64,000 nt of DNA, taken from positions 620,001 to 684,000 of the forward strand of contig NZ_CAAJGL010000101.1 of NCBI RefSeq assembly GCF_900996225.1, in the 5' to 3' direction. A model generated the notes under the pieces. It had not been told where the DNA came from, searched no databases, and saw only the letters and a program-made list of their open reading frames with translations. A program made the translations under genes and the position numbers. The stretch is from Paraburkholderia sp. BCC1884 (GTDB taxonomy: Bacteria > Pseudomonadota > Gammaproteobacteria > Burkholderiales > Burkholderiaceae). This document shows positions 17,532 through 27,997 of the stretch, one piece after another (the first letter of the stretch is position 1; every line of letters starts with the position of its first letter).

Positions 17532-17549
17532 GTGACTATGCCGTGACAG
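17532..17549 (-). promoter_or_regulatory. Possible Pho box upstream of the plcP-like gene
   Basis: On the minus strand CTGTCAC-GGCA-TAGTCAC reads 17549 to 17532. It is two 7-base repeats with an 11-base period, like the PhoB site CTGTCAY-N4-CTGTCAY. The first repeat matches fully, the second at five of seven. It ends 45 bases before the start codon. This is a manual match only. Confidence 0.5.
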
Positions 17550-17593
17550 TCATGAGAAGTTCTTATTACTGCGGATGTTGCGGCGGGGGAAAT

Positions 17594-18115
17594 TCAGTTC
17601 GGCACGCTGATGACGCGCGTACCGGCGAGCCGGTCATGCAGGAATTGGCGCTGCGGATCGAAGCGTCCCGTGGCGGCCCACAGTACGAACCAGATGCCCG
17701 CAACCAGCAGCGTTTGCGGCAGCCTCAGCCCGAGCAGCGGGTGCAGCGCGAGCGGCGGCAGGAGCCATAGCCAGGCCAGCACGTAGCGGACGATGGCGCG
17801 TCCGGTGGAGAGCGGAGAGCCGTCGGCGGAGATCACCCGCAGGCGCCAGGTTTTCATCGGCAGGGTCTGGCCGCTGTGGGTCCAGAACCACACGAAATAC
17901 AGGCCGACCACGAAACCGATCCATGCCGCCATCAGATCGTGGTGCGTCAAACCGTTGCGTTGCTGGGTGAGCGTGCTGAACAGATAGCCGGCGATGAACA
18001 CCACGCCGAACAGGATCACGGCTTCGTAGAGCAGGGCGGCGAGGCGTCGTCGGACGGTGGGCGCGGTCCCGGCGGATTCGACGGGCAATGCCGGGGTCGT
18101 GAGCGGTTGGGACAC
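17594..18115 (-). CDS. RDD family membrane protein
   Basis: A 173-residue protein with an RDD domain. The starting Arg lies in VRRRLAALLYEAVILFG, helices follow at about 28-50, 63-82 and 108-145, and the conserved Asp is in FDPQRQFLHDRLAGTRVI at the C-terminus. RDD proteins are inner-membrane proteins, some implicated in ion or compatible-solute exchange; the role here is unknown. It is the last gene of the ECF sigma-DUF3619-DUF3106-RDD row, 16 bases after DUF3106. The 106 bases to the next gene include the possible Pho box. Confidence 0.87.
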   Translation of the reverse strand: MSQPLTTPALPVESAGTAPTVRRRLAALLYEAVILFGVVFIAGYLFSTLTQQRNGLTHHDLMAAWIGFVVGLYFVWFWTHSGQTLPMKTWRLRVISADGSPLSTGRAIVRYVLAWLWLLPPLALHPLLGLRLPQTLLVAGIWFVLWAATGRFDPQRQFLHDRLAGTRVISVPN

Positions 18116-18131
18116 AGTGACCTAAAAAGGA

Positions 18132-18893
18132 TCAGGAACCGTTGAAGATCGACGGCGCCTCGGCCGGCGACACCGGCAGCGGCGTGGCGGGCACGAAACT
18201 GCCCGCGGCCGGAATCGGCGGCACGGTGGCAGCCGGGCTCGGCAACGTCGCGGCGGCGGCTGCGCTTGCTGCCGCGGCGCCGCTCGCGCCATGCTCGCGT
18301 GCATTGACCAGCCGGTCGATGCCCTTGATTTCGTTGCGCACCGACGGCGGCGCGCTGACGACGCTCGGCCGCCGCTTGCGTTCGCTGGCGGCAAGCCGTT
18401 CTTTTTGCTCTTCGGGCAACTGCTGGTAAGCCTTCCAGGCGTTCTGACGCGTTTCGCGCGGTAGTTCCTTCGAGACCTGATAGTTTTCGCGTGCGACGCG
18501 GCGCTGATCGGGCGTCATGCGAACCCATTCAGTCATGCGGTCATGCAGGCGTTTTTGCGCATCGGGCGACATCTTCGGGTAACGCGACGCGATCTTGATC
18601 CATTTGCGCTTGCGTTCTTCGCTGAACGAATCCCACTGGGATTCGAACGGCGCGAGCGCGATGTGCTCCGCCGAATTCAGGCGGCCCCACGCCAGGGGGC
18701 TTTTGCTGCCCGGTAGATCCGGCAATTCGACGGCGAGCGTCGGGGCGGGTGCTTTGGCCGTGGCGGTGCCGCCGGCAGCAGGTGTGCTGGCAGTCGCGGA
18801 GGTCGGGTAAAAGCGCGGATAAGTCGCGGCAAACGACACCAGGGCCGCGATCGTGCATCCGAAAACAACGGCCAGGCCGCGCTTGTAACTCAC
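18132..18893 (-). CDS. DUF3106 domain protein
   Basis: A 253-residue protein with an N-terminal hydrophobic segment (residues about 5-22, signal anchor), a Pro/Ala/Thr-rich linker and a charged helical DUF3106 region. The repeated pattern is LAPFESQWDSFSEERKRKWIKIASRYPKMSPDAQKRLHDRM, then WVRMTPDQRRVARENY, then LPEEQKERLAAS. An Ala/Pro-rich tail follows. It is probably periplasmic and the function is unknown; the repeats recall heavy-metal or stress sensor proteins next to ECF factors. GTG at 18893 is chosen because GGGAGA lies 8 bases upstream. A longer reading frame would run into the preceding gene. Confidence 0.83.
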   Translation of the reverse strand: MSYKRGLAVVFGCTIAALVSFAATYPRFYPTSATASTPAAGGTATAKAPAPTLAVELPDLPGSKSPLAWGRLNSAEHIALAPFESQWDSFSEERKRKWIKIASRYPKMSPDAQKRLHDRMTEWVRMTPDQRRVARENYQVSKELPRETRQNAWKAYQQLPEEQKERLAASERKRRPSVVSAPPSVRNEIKGIDRLVNAREHGASGAAAASAAAAATLPSPAATVPPIPAAGSFVPATPLPVSPAEAPSIFNGS

Positions 18894-18909
18894 CCGAAAA
18901 ATCTCCCGC

Positions 18910-19338
18910 TCAGTGGGCGCGTGAAAGGTACGCGTTGAAACCGTGGTCGAGATAGGCATTGAGCGGCAGGTCATCGCTAAGCATGGCGGCATCGATATCG
19001 GCGAGTTCGGCGGTGCGCTGCTGGTCCTCCCAGTAGGCGATACCCACGAGGCTCACGACCAGCGCGACCAGCGGCCAGGCGATCGCAAAGCGGCGCAGCG
19101 GCGAGCGGTGGCGCTGCGGCAGTTCGACCGGCGGCATGCCGCCGGCCATGCCGGCGCCGGCCAGAGCGGGCACGAAAACCGGCGCGCTCACCGTTTCCGG
19201 CTTCTTGCGGGCGAGCGCGGCACGTCGCGCCGCGGCGAGTCGATCGACGGTGGCGGAGGGAATGCTGGCGGCGGTTTCGTCGAGCGCGCGGCGCATTTGC
19301 CGGCCGAACTCGAGTTCTTTGGTTTCCAGGGAGCTCAT
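18910..19338 (-). CDS. DUF3619 family single-span protein, possible anti-sigma factor
   Basis: A 142-residue protein with a soluble N-terminal half, one membrane helix (about residues 85-105) and a short C-terminal part. The start ATG overlaps the stop of the ECF sigma gene (ATGA). That translational coupling is typical of sigma/anti-sigma pairs. DUF3619 has no established function that I can confirm. No zinc-binding ZAS motif is visible. The anti-sigma role is inferred from topology and gene order. Confidence 0.8.
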   Translation of the reverse strand: MSSLETKELEFGRQMRRALDETAASIPSATVDRLAAARRAALARKKPETVSAPVFVPALAGAGMAGGMPPVELPQRHRSPLRRFAIAWPLVALVVSLVGIAYWEDQQRTAELADIDAAMLSDDLPLNAYLDHGFNAYLSRAH

Positions 19339-19898
19339 AGCGTGATTCCTTTAGCCTTGAGCGCTATCGCCAGCGTGTGGGTGGCCCGCGAGCAGTGCGT
19401 TTTCACACTACCTTCGGAGCAGCCCATCGCGGCGGCAGTCTCGGCGACATCCATATCTTCCCAATAACGCATGAGAAACGCCTCCCGTTGACGTGCCGGT
19501 AACTTTTGGATCTCGTCGTCGATTAACTGCAGAACCTGTTCGCGTTCGAGTTTTTGTTCGTTGCTCTCGGAGCCCGCCGAGCCCTGCTGGGCTTCGAATG
19601 TTTCCAGTGGGTCGAATTCGTCGTCGTCGGCGTTGCCAAGCGACGAGAACAGGCTGATCCACGTATTGCGTACTTTGGCACGACGGAAATAATCGTGCAT
19701 CGCATTCTGCAGAATACGCTGAAACAGGAGGGGAAGTTCAGCCGCAGGACGGTCGCCGTATTTTTCGGCGAGCTTGATCATCGCGTCCTGCACGATATCG
19801 AGCGAGGCGTCATCGTCCCGCACGGCGTAGACCGTCTGCTTGAATGCGCGCCTTTCGACGCCCGCCAAAAAGTCGGCGAGTTCCTTGTCTGATGCCAT
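19335..19898 (-). CDS. ECF-type RNA polymerase sigma factor
   Basis: A 187-residue sigma-70 family protein of group 4. Region 2 (about residues 10-75) includes the promoter-melting stretch DASLDIVQDAMIKLAEKYGD and the helix LLFQRILQNAMHDYFRRAKV. Region 4 (about 125-180) has LPARQREAFLMRYWEDMDVAETAAAMGCSEGSVKTH with a helix-turn-helix. A long acidic linker separates the two. Its partner genes follow on the same strand with overlap. No ECF promoter (AAC near -35) was identified upstream with confidence. Confidence 0.92.
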   Translation of the reverse strand: MASDKELADFLAGVERRAFKQTVYAVRDDDASLDIVQDAMIKLAEKYGDRPAAELPLLFQRILQNAMHDYFRRAKVRNTWISLFSSLGNADDDEFDPLETFEAQQGSAGSESNEQKLEREQVLQLIDDEIQKLPARQREAFLMRYWEDMDVAETAAAMGCSEGSVKTHCSRATHTLAIALKAKGITL

Positions 19899-20251
19899 CC
19901 GTTGGGGGTCGGCGCAGCGAGCGTGCGCGTAATCGGTCGAAAAATGTCGTAAAACTCGCGGATGCTAACAAACTTTTGCGTCGCTGGGGCAAAACGTGAT
20001 GCACCTTGCATCTCTATAACAAGCTTGCGGTCAATTGCCGGGTTCAGCAAGCAGGGCGGCGAGGCAATATTTGCTTGACCGCGCGGGCTTCAGCAGATAT
20101 CGTCGCTGGTTCGCAACACAAGTGACTTGTCTCAATTGAGGTGTGGCCCAAGAAGCTCACCTGTCAACTGGACGCGCAGCTTGAACCCGAGCCACAAGCC
20201 CGGCAGAGAGCACCCGATCAATTTTTTGCCGAAAATTCGAAAGGTGAATCA
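19899..20251. promoter_or_regulatory. Divergent ECF sigma / ilvB intergenic region
   Basis: 353 bases without a gene. A candidate ilvB promoter is TTGACC (20075-20080), a 17-base spacer and TATCGT (20098-20103). It gives a leader of about 140 bases containing two adjacent palindromes, ACAAGT-G-ACTTGT (20118-20130) and CTCAATTGAG (20131-20140). No Leu/Ile/Val-rich leader peptide and no terminator hairpin were seen, so classical attenuation is not supported. AAAGGTGA precedes the ilvB ATG. Confidence 0.45.
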
Positions 20252-22015
20252 ATGAATATGCCCAGCGCGGAATTCTCCACGTCGGATACGACTCCACATC
20301 CTGAAGCTGACTCTATCGGCGCCACCGTGCTCATGAAAGCACTGGCCGACGAAGACGTCGAATTCGTTTGGGGCTATCCCGGCGGCTCGGTACTCTACAT
20401 TTACGACGAGCTGTACAAGCAGGACAAGTTCCAGCACGTTCTCGTGCGTCACGAACAGGCCGCGGTCCACGCTGCCGACGCCTATGCGCGTTCCACCGGC
20501 AAGGTCGGTGTGTGTCTCGTGACCTCCGGCCCCGGCGTCACCAATGCGGTGACCGGTATCGCCACCGCCTACATGGATTCGATCCCTCTGGTTGTGATCA
20601 GCGGCCAGGTGCCGACTGCCGCGATCGGCCAGGATGCGTTCCAGGAGTGCGACACGGTCGGTATCACGCGTCCTTGCGTGAAGCACAACTTCCTCGTGAA
20701 GGACGTGCGCGACCTCGCCGCAACCGTCAAGAAAGCCTTCTATATCGCCCGAACCGGTCGTCCCGGCCCGGTGCTGATCGACATTCCGAAAGACGTGTCG
20801 AAGACGCCCTGCCAGTACGAGCCGCTCAAGAGCGTGTCGCTGCGTTCGTACAACCCGGTTACGAAGGGCCACTCCGGTCAGATCCGCAAGGCGGTTTCGC
20901 TCTTGCTGGGCGCGAAGCGTCCGTACATCTACACCGGCGGCGGCATCATTCTCGCGGACGCCTCGCGTGAGCTGAACCAGTTCGCCGATCTGCTCGGCTA
21001 TCCCATCACCAATACGTTGATGGGTCTGGGCGGCTACCGCGCGAGCGACAAGAAATTCCTCGGCATGCTCGGCATGCACGGCACGTACGAAGCCAACATG
21101 GCGATGCAGCACTGCGACGTGCTGATCGCGATCGGCGCGCGCTTCGACGACCGCGTGATCGGCGACCCGGCGCATTTCTCGTCGGTGCCGCGCAAGATCA
21201 TCCATATCGACATCGATCCTTCTTCCATCTCCAAGCGCGTCAAGGTCGATATTCCGATCGTCGGCGACGTGAAGGAAGTGCTGAAGGAGCTGATCGAGCA
21301 GTTGCAGACGGCCGAGCATGGCCCGGACACCGCGGCGCTCGCCGACTGGTGGAAGGACATCGAAGCCTGGCGCGCGAAAGACTGCCTCAAGTTCGACCGC
21401 AAGAGCGACATCATCAAGCCGCAGTACGTGGTGGAAAAGGCGTGGGAATTGACCGACGGCAATGCCTTCGTGTGTTCCGACGTCGGTCAGCACCAGATGT
21501 GGGCGGCCCAGTTCTATCGCTTCAACAAGCCGCGTCGCTGGATCAATTCCGGTGGTCTCGGCACGATGGGCTTCGGCCTGCCGGCGGCGATGGGCGTGAA
21601 GATGGCGCACCCGGACGACGACGTGCTCTGTATCACGGGCGAAGGCTCGATCCAGATGTGTATCCAGGAGCTCTCCACCTGCAAGCAGTACGAGACTCCG
21701 GTGAAGATCATCTCGCTGAATAACCGCTATCTGGGCATGGTGCGCCAGTGGCAGCAGATCGAATACAGCAAGCGCTATTCGCATTCGTACATGGATGCGT
21801 TGCCTGATTTCGTGAAGCTCGCCGAAGCGTACGGCCACGTCGGCATGCGTATCGAACGCACGGCTGACGTCGAACCGGCGCTCAAGGAAGCGCTGCGTCT
21901 GAAAGATCGCACGGTGTTTCTCGATTTCCAGACCGATCCGACCGAAAACGTCTGGCCGATGGTTCAGGCCGGCAAGGGCATCACCGAGATGCTCATGGGT
22001 TCGGAAGATCTATAA
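20252..22015 (+). CDS. ilvB: Acetolactate synthase large subunit
   Basis: A 587-residue ThDP-dependent enzyme that joins two pyruvates (or pyruvate and 2-oxobutyrate) in valine, leucine and isoleucine synthesis. The N-terminal pyrimidine-binding domain has GYPGGSVLYIYDEL and the catalytic Glu in LVRHEQAAVHAADAYARSTG. The central FAD/Rossmann domain covers about 215-370. The C-terminal ThDP motif runs from GEGSIQM to NNRYLGMVRQ. The frame is open upstream, but ATG at 20252 has AAGGTGA and matches family length. It lies 124 bases before ilvH in one operon. The symbol ilvI would also be used. Confidence 0.97.
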   Translation: MNMPSAEFSTSDTTPHPEADSIGATVLMKALADEDVEFVWGYPGGSVLYIYDELYKQDKFQHVLVRHEQAAVHAADAYARSTGKVGVCLVTSGPGVTNAVTGIATAYMDSIPLVVISGQVPTAAIGQDAFQECDTVGITRPCVKHNFLVKDVRDLAATVKKAFYIARTGRPGPVLIDIPKDVSKTPCQYEPLKSVSLRSYNPVTKGHSGQIRKAVSLLLGAKRPYIYTGGGIILADASRELNQFADLLGYPITNTLMGLGGYRASDKKFLGMLGMHGTYEANMAMQHCDVLIAIGARFDDRVIGDPAHFSSVPRKIIHIDIDPSSISKRVKVDIPIVGDVKEVLKELIEQLQTAEHGPDTAALADWWKDIEAWRAKDCLKFDRKSDIIKPQYVVEKAWELTDGNAFVCSDVGQHQMWAAQFYRFNKPRRWINSGGLGTMGFGLPAAMGVKMAHPDDDVLCITGEGSIQMCIQELSTCKQYETPVKIISLNNRYLGMVRQWQQIEYSKRYSHSYMDALPDFVKLAEAYGHVGMRIERTADVEPALKEALRLKDRTVFLDFQTDPTENVWPMVQAGKGITEMLMGSEDL

Positions 22016-22139
22016 CGACGGCGCGTTGAGTTAAACGCAGCGTTGGCTTCGTCATGCACGCCTTCAAGAAAGGCGAGGGCGGACGAAGCGGCGCGACACC
22101 GCTCGCAGACATCGACAAAACATCTGGAAGAAGCGAATC

Positions 22140-23760
<1,621 letters not shown>

Positions 23761-23825
23761 GCTGGTCACTGCTTTGGTCCGGTGCGGCGGGTCGCCGCCG
23801 CTGCTGCAATTTAGCCGGACCCATC

Positions 23826-23865
23826 AAAAAGCCGTCCAAGGGTGCTGAACCCTGGGCGGCTTTTG
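23826..23865 (+). terminator. Rho-independent terminator after ilvC
   Basis: An A-tract, then the stem AAAAGCCGTCCAAGGG with CCCTGGGCGGCTTTT around a short loop, ends in a T run. It is preceded by a nested structure at 23776-23821 (GGTCCGG/CCGGACC outside GCGGCG/CGCCGC). It separates the ilv transcript from psd. Confidence 0.8.
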
Positions 23866-23901
23866 CTATCCTACGGTTTTACAAAAACACAGAAGCCATT
23901 C

Positions 23902-24540
23902 ATGAATTACCCTCATCCGATCATCGCGCGAGAAGGCTGGCCGTTCATCGCCATCGCGGCCGTCGTTGCATTGCTGGTTCACTTCTTCGCGGGGTTCGGC
24001 ATTTCATGGCTGTTCTGGCTGATCGTGATCTTCGTCGTGCAGTTCTTCCGCGACCCGGCACGGCCGATCCCGACGCAAGCCAACGCGGTGCTGTGCCCAG
24101 CCGACGGCCGTATCGTCGCAGTCGAGACCGCGCATGATCCGTATGCCAATCGTGAAGCGCTGAAGATCAGCGTGTTCATGAACGTCTTCAACGTCCACTC
24201 GCAACGCTCGCCGGTGGATGGCGCGATCTCCAAGGTCGAATATTTCCCGGGCGCGTATCTGAACGCCGCCGTGGACAAGGCATCGACCGAAAACGAACGC
24301 AATGCGGTGGTGATCGAAATGGCCGGCGGCCAGACGGTGACCTCGGTGCAGATCGCCGGCCTGATCGCGCGGCGCATTCTTTGCTACGTGAGAGCGGGTG
24401 AGCCGCTTACCCGCGGGCAACGTTATGGATTCATCCGTTTCGGTTCCCGCGTCGACGTGTATCTGCCGGTGGGCAGCCGTCCGCGTGTGTCGATTGGCGA
24501 GAAGGTGTCGGCATCGTCCACGATCCTCGCTGAACTATAA
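23902..24540 (+). CDS. psd: Phosphatidylserine decarboxylase (short type)
   Basis: A 212-residue proenzyme that makes phosphatidylethanolamine from phosphatidylserine at the inner membrane. Two N-terminal helices (about residues 12-45) precede the catalytic domain. Self-cleavage at the FGSR site (Gly181-Ser182) would create the pyruvoyl alpha chain. Other conserved parts are [11 protein letters not shown] and [16 protein letters not shown]. This short form differs from the longer E. coli enzyme. ATG at 23902 is chosen because sequence upstream is terminator. pssA follows 24 bases downstream, giving both steps of PE synthesis. Confidence 0.96.
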   Translation: MNYPHPIIAREGWPFIAIAAVVALLVHFFAGFGISWLFWLIVIFVVQFFRDPARPIPTQANAVLCPADGRIVAVETAHDPYANREALKISVFMNVFNVHSQRSPVDGAISKVEYFPGAYLNAAVDKASTENERNAVVIEMAGGQTVTSVQIAGLIARRILCYVRAGEPLTRGQRYGFIRFGSRVDVYLPVGSRPRVSIGEKVSASSTILAEL

Positions 24541-24564
24541 AGCGGCACTAAGGAGGTTTTCCGA

Positions 24565-25431
24565 ATGGCCGCATTCAAACGTCGACCCCGTAGCAGCGGA
24601 CCGCTGCCGCGTCCGTTTCGCCGCAACAAGCCGATCGGAGCGGAGTTGTCGGCTGTCGATAGCCGGCGCGCTCAGCGCCAGCAGTTTCTGAGAAAACGCG
24701 GCATTTACCTGTTGCCGAACGCCTTCACGACAGCGGCGCTGTTCTGCGGCTTCTTTGCCGTGGTGCAGGCCATGAACGTGCGCTTCGAAGTCGCGGCCAT
24801 CGCGATCTTCGTGGCGATGGTGCTCGACGGCATGGACGGCCGTGTCGCCCGTATGACGCACACACAGAGCGCGTTTGGCGAGCAGTTCGACAGTCTCTCG
24901 GACATGGTGTCGTTCGGCGTGGCGCCGGCGCTCGTGATGTACGAGTGGATTCTCAAGGACCTCGGGCGCTGGGGCTGGCTCGCGGCGTTCGTCTACTGTT
25001 CCGGTGCGGCGTTGCGTCTCGCGCGCTTCAATACGAACATCGGCGTGGTCGACAAGCGTTTCTTCCAGGGCATGCCGAGTCCGGCGGCTGCAGCGCTGAT
25101 CGCCGGCTTCGTGTGGCTGGCGACGGACAACCGCGTGCCGCTCAAGCTGGTGTGGCTGCCGTGGGTTGCTTTCGTGCTGACCATTTATGCCGGCGTGACG
25201 ATGGTATCGAACGCGCCGTTCTATAGCGGCAAGGCGCTCGACGTCCGGCATCGCGTGCCATTTGGCGTGGTGTTGCTGGTGGTGCTGGCGTTCGTGCTGG
25301 TGTCGTCCGATCCGCCGTTGATGCTGTTCGGCCTGTTCGTGCTCTACGGTCTCTCGGGCTATGCATTCTGGGGTTACCAGGCGCTGCGCGGGCGGGCAAA
25401 TCCGGCGCGATCGGTGGCGCGGGACCGGTAA
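24565..25431 (+). CDS. pssA: CDP-diacylglycerol-serine O-phosphatidyltransferase
   Basis: A 288-residue membrane enzyme that makes phosphatidylserine from CDP-diacylglycerol and serine. The complete CDP-alcohol transferase motif is present: Asp88, Asp91-Gly92, Ala95-Arg96, Gly105, Asp109 and Asp113. About six to eight helices follow an N-terminal Arg-rich cytoplasmic segment of 45 residues. A perfect AAGGAGG sits before the ATG. The product feeds psd directly upstream. Confidence 0.96.
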   Translation: MAAFKRRPRSSGPLPRPFRRNKPIGAELSAVDSRRAQRQQFLRKRGIYLLPNAFTTAALFCGFFAVVQAMNVRFEVAAIAIFVAMVLDGMDGRVARMTHTQSAFGEQFDSLSDMVSFGVAPALVMYEWILKDLGRWGWLAAFVYCSGAALRLARFNTNIGVVDKRFFQGMPSPAAAALIAGFVWLATDNRVPLKLVWLPWVAFVLTIYAGVTMVSNAPFYSGKALDVRHRVPFGVVLLVVLAFVLVSSDPPLMLFGLFVLYGLSGYAFWGYQALRGRANPARSVARDR

Positions 25432-25462
25432 AGTCCGGTTCCATCTCACTCGATGCGACATG

Positions 25463-25492
25463 AAAAAACGGCGGCCTGCGGGCCGCCGTTTT
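25463..25492 (+). terminator. Rho-independent terminator after pssA
   Basis: A perfect stem CGGCGGCC/GGCCGCCG with a four-base TGCG loop, flanked by AAAAAA on the left and TTTT on the right. It may work in both directions. Confidence 0.9.
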
Positions 25493-25807
25493 CATTTTGC
25501 GCTTGCCGTTCGACGATCGTTCCTGGACGCCTTGCAGGCAGGTCCGGCGCTAATTGCACGCTGGCGGGAATGTCGTTATAGTCAGTCGATGACTGCGCTC
25601 CGGATTCGCTCGATCTGCTGCACGGCGAGCTTTAATCCGAATCCCAGCAGGCCGATGCACCACTGAACGCGCCAGCGGCACCCGTCTGCCGCGCCGAACT
25701 TCGTCCTCCGTCTGCCCCTTCCGCGATTGAGCGTCGCCATGGTGGCGCAGACACACAAATTCCAAGATCCGATCCCCACAATTGCACGACTCCGCAGGAG
25801 ACTCGAC
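25493..25807 (+). promoter_or_regulatory. leuA promoter and long leader
   Basis: The gap between pssA and leuA is 376 bases, including the terminator. A candidate promoter is TTGCAC (25554-25559), a 17-base spacer and TATAGT (25577-25582), giving a leader of about 220 bases. A 25-codon open frame (25589-25666) contains no Leu run. No classic attenuator is visible, and the control mechanism is unknown. Confidence 0.4.
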
Positions 25808-27355
25808 ATGTCCGACAAACTGATCATATTCGACACCACGTTGCGTGACGGCGAGCAATCGCCCGGCGCGTCGATGACGAAGGAAGAAAAAATCCGCATC
25901 GCCAAACAGCTCGAGCGGATGAAGGTGGACGTGATCGAAGCCGGTTTTGCGGCCAGTTCGAATGGCGACTTCGACGCGATTCAAACCATCGCCGGCCTCA
26001 TCAAGGACAGCACGGTTTGCTCGCTCGCCCGTGCCAACGACAAGGACATCCAACGCGCCGCCGACGCGCTCAAGCCCGCCGATCATTTCCGCATCCACAC
26101 ATTCATCGCAACCTCGCCGTTGCACATGGAAAAGAAGCTGCGCATGACGCCGGACCAGGTGTTCGAGCAGGCCAAACTGGCTGTGCGTTTCGCCCGCAAA
26201 TTCACGGACGACGTCGAGTTCTCGCCGGAAGACGGCAGCCGCTCCGACATGGACTTTCTGTGCCGCGTGCTCGAAGCGGTGATCGCCGAAGGCGCGACCA
26301 CCATCAACATCGCCGATACGGTTGGTTACGGCGTGCCGGAACTGTACGGCCAGCTCGTGAAGACGCTGCGCGAGCGCATCCCCAACTCGCACAAGGCGGT
26401 GTTCTCGGTGCATTGCCATAACGACCTCGGCATGGCGGTGGCGAACTCGCTGGCCGGCGTGCAGATCGGCGGCGCGCGTCAGGTCGAATGCACGATCAAC
26501 GGTCTCGGCGAGCGCGCGGGCAACACGTCGCTCGAAGAAATCGTGATGGCGGTGAAGACGCGCAAGGATTATTTCGGCCTCGAAGTTGGGCTGGATACCA
26601 CGCAGATCGTGCCGGCGTCGAAACTGGTGTCGCAGATCACCGGTTTTGTCGTGCAGCCGAACAAGGCCGTGGTCGGTGCGAATGCGTTCGCGCACGCGTC
26701 CGGCATCCACCAGGACGGCGTGCTGAAAGCGCGCGACACCTACGAAATCATGCGCGCCGAAGACGTGGGCTGGAGCGCGAACAAGATCGTGCTCGGCAAG
26801 CTGTCGGGCCGTAACGCGTTCAAGCAGCGTCTGCAGGAACTGGGCATTGCGCTCGATAGCGAAGCCGAATTGAACACGGCATTTGCGCGCTTCAAGGAAC
26901 TGGCCGATCGCAAGTCGGAGATTTTCGACGAAGACATCATCTCGATCGTGACCGAAGAATCAGCTGAGGCGCAGCAGAAGGAGCACTACCAGTTCCTGTC
27001 GCTGTCGCAGCATTCGGAAACCGGCGAGCAACCGCACGCGAAAATCGTGTTCTCGGTAGAAGGCAAGGAAGTGACCGGCGAAGCACGCGGCAACGGCCCG
27101 GTGGACGCCACGCTCAACGCGATCGAAACCGAAGTGGGCAGCGGCTCCGAGCTGCTGCTGTACTCGGTGAACGCGATCACCACCGGCACGCAGGCGCAAG
27201 GCGAAGTGACCGTGCGTTTGTCGAAGAGCGGGCGCATCGTCAACGGCGTGGGCACCGATCCGGACATCGTCGCGGCGTCGGCAAAGGCTTATATTTCGGC
27301 GCTCAACAAGCTGTACTCGAACGTGAGCAAGTTGAACCCGCAGCGTTCGGAATGA
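25808..27355 (+). CDS. leuA: 2-Isopropylmalate synthase
   Basis: A 515-residue enzyme that condenses acetyl-CoA with 2-oxoisovalerate, the first committed step of leucine synthesis. The catalytic TIM-barrel motif [13 protein letters not shown] starts at residue 8 and the metal-binding HCHNDLGMA is near residue 200. The C-terminal LeuA dimer/allosteric domain (about 390-515) gives leucine feedback. The ATG at 25808 has CAGGAG upstream and matches the family start [11 protein letters not shown]; 27 extra upstream codons are rejected. It uses the product of the upstream ilv enzymes. Confidence 0.97.
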   Translation: MSDKLIIFDTTLRDGEQSPGASMTKEEKIRIAKQLERMKVDVIEAGFAASSNGDFDAIQTIAGLIKDSTVCSLARANDKDIQRAADALKPADHFRIHTFIATSPLHMEKKLRMTPDQVFEQAKLAVRFARKFTDDVEFSPEDGSRSDMDFLCRVLEAVIAEGATTINIADTVGYGVPELYGQLVKTLRERIPNSHKAVFSVHCHNDLGMAVANSLAGVQIGGARQVECTINGLGERAGNTSLEEIVMAVKTRKDYFGLEVGLDTTQIVPASKLVSQITGFVVQPNKAVVGANAFAHASGIHQDGVLKARDTYEIMRAEDVGWSANKIVLGKLSGRNAFKQRLQELGIALDSEAELNTAFARFKELADRKSEIFDEDIISIVTEESAEAQQKEHYQFLSLSQHSETGEQPHAKIVFSVEGKEVTGEARGNGPVDATLNAIETEVGSGSELLLYSVNAITTGTQAQGEVTVRLSKSGRIVNGVGTDPDIVAASAKAYISALNKLYSNVSKLNPQRSE

Positions 27356-27398
27356 GCGAGGCGAGTGCGCTGCGTCGATGGCGTGGCTGCAGGTAAAT

Positions 27399-27437
27399 AA
27401 AAAGCCCCGCGCCTTGAACGGCGCGGGGCTTTTTTTT
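27399..27437 (+). terminator. Rho-independent terminator after leuA
   Basis: A strong stem GCCCCGCGCC/GGCGCGGGGC with loop TTGAAC, a run of A on one side and eight T on the other. It also ends the minus-strand lipoprotein gene that converges on it. Confidence 0.95.
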
Positions 27438-27445
27438 GGATTCGC

Positions 27446-27997
27446 TCAGAACAGGCTGCGGCGATCCGGATCGTGCAGCGGGTCGGGCGTTTTTTGCGTG
27501 AGCCGCACAATGCCCTGGTCGTCGAAATAGAAGCTATACATCATGTACCAGACGTTGTCTTCCAGATAGCGATAAGTCCAGACTTCACGCTTCATCAGCG
27601 GGAAGTACGCGGTTTCGACCGGACGGCCGAAATTCACCAGCACGTCGCTCCTGGTCCATTTACCGATTTCGGCCCGGTAGAACTCGTTGGGCTGGAGCAC
27701 CTGGCGCACGTTGACGATCTTGCCGGCAGCGTCGATGTCGGCGGCGGTAGTGGTTTCGCCCATCGGCTGGGTCGGCCACATCAGCCGCTTGCCGCCGTTG
27801 GGCAGGTCGTAGGTTTCGCGCGGCGCACCCAGGCGCGCGACGATGGCCGATTGATCCTCGCCTTGTTGAAACTGCTGCCAGGGTTGCGCGCAGCCGGCGA
27901 GCATTAACGCGCACAGGCAGGCGAGCGCGGTGCCGCGCAGCCGTCGCGCGAGCGGCGCTTCGGTCGAGGCCGCCGTGGCGTGGTGGCGGTTGAGCAT
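27446..27997 (-). CDS. Hypothetical lipoprotein with BamE/SmpA-like repeats
   Basis: A 183-residue protein with a lipoprotein signal. A basic N-terminus precedes a hydrophobic core and the lipobox LMLAGC, so it is likely anchored in the outer membrane. The mature part has two similar units, ARLGAPRETYDLPNGGKRLMW and VNFGRPVETAYFPLMKREVWTYRY. These are the outer-membrane BamE/SmpA-like pattern of G-x-P followed by aromatic strands. The function is not known. The ATG at 27997 has GGAGGA five bases upstream, which excludes 13 additional upstream codons. Confidence 0.82.
   Translation of the reverse strand: MLNRHHATAASTEAPLARRLRGTALACLCALMLAGCAQPWQQFQQGEDQSAIVARLGAPRETYDLPNGGKRLMWPTQPMGETTTAADIDAAGKIVNVRQVLQPNEFYRAEIGKWTRSDVLVNFGRPVETAYFPLMKREVWTYRYLEDNVWYMMYSFYFDDQGIVRLTQKTPDPLHDPDRRSLF

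Noticed and set aside
20141-20251. Extension of the ilvB product by 37 codons from a GTG
   Set aside because: No conserved residues and no ribosome-binding site at the GTG. The ATG at 20252 has AAGGTGA and fits family length.
25589-25666. A 25-codon leader peptide for leuA attenuation
   Set aside because: It contains no leucine run, and no terminator/anti-terminator pair follows.
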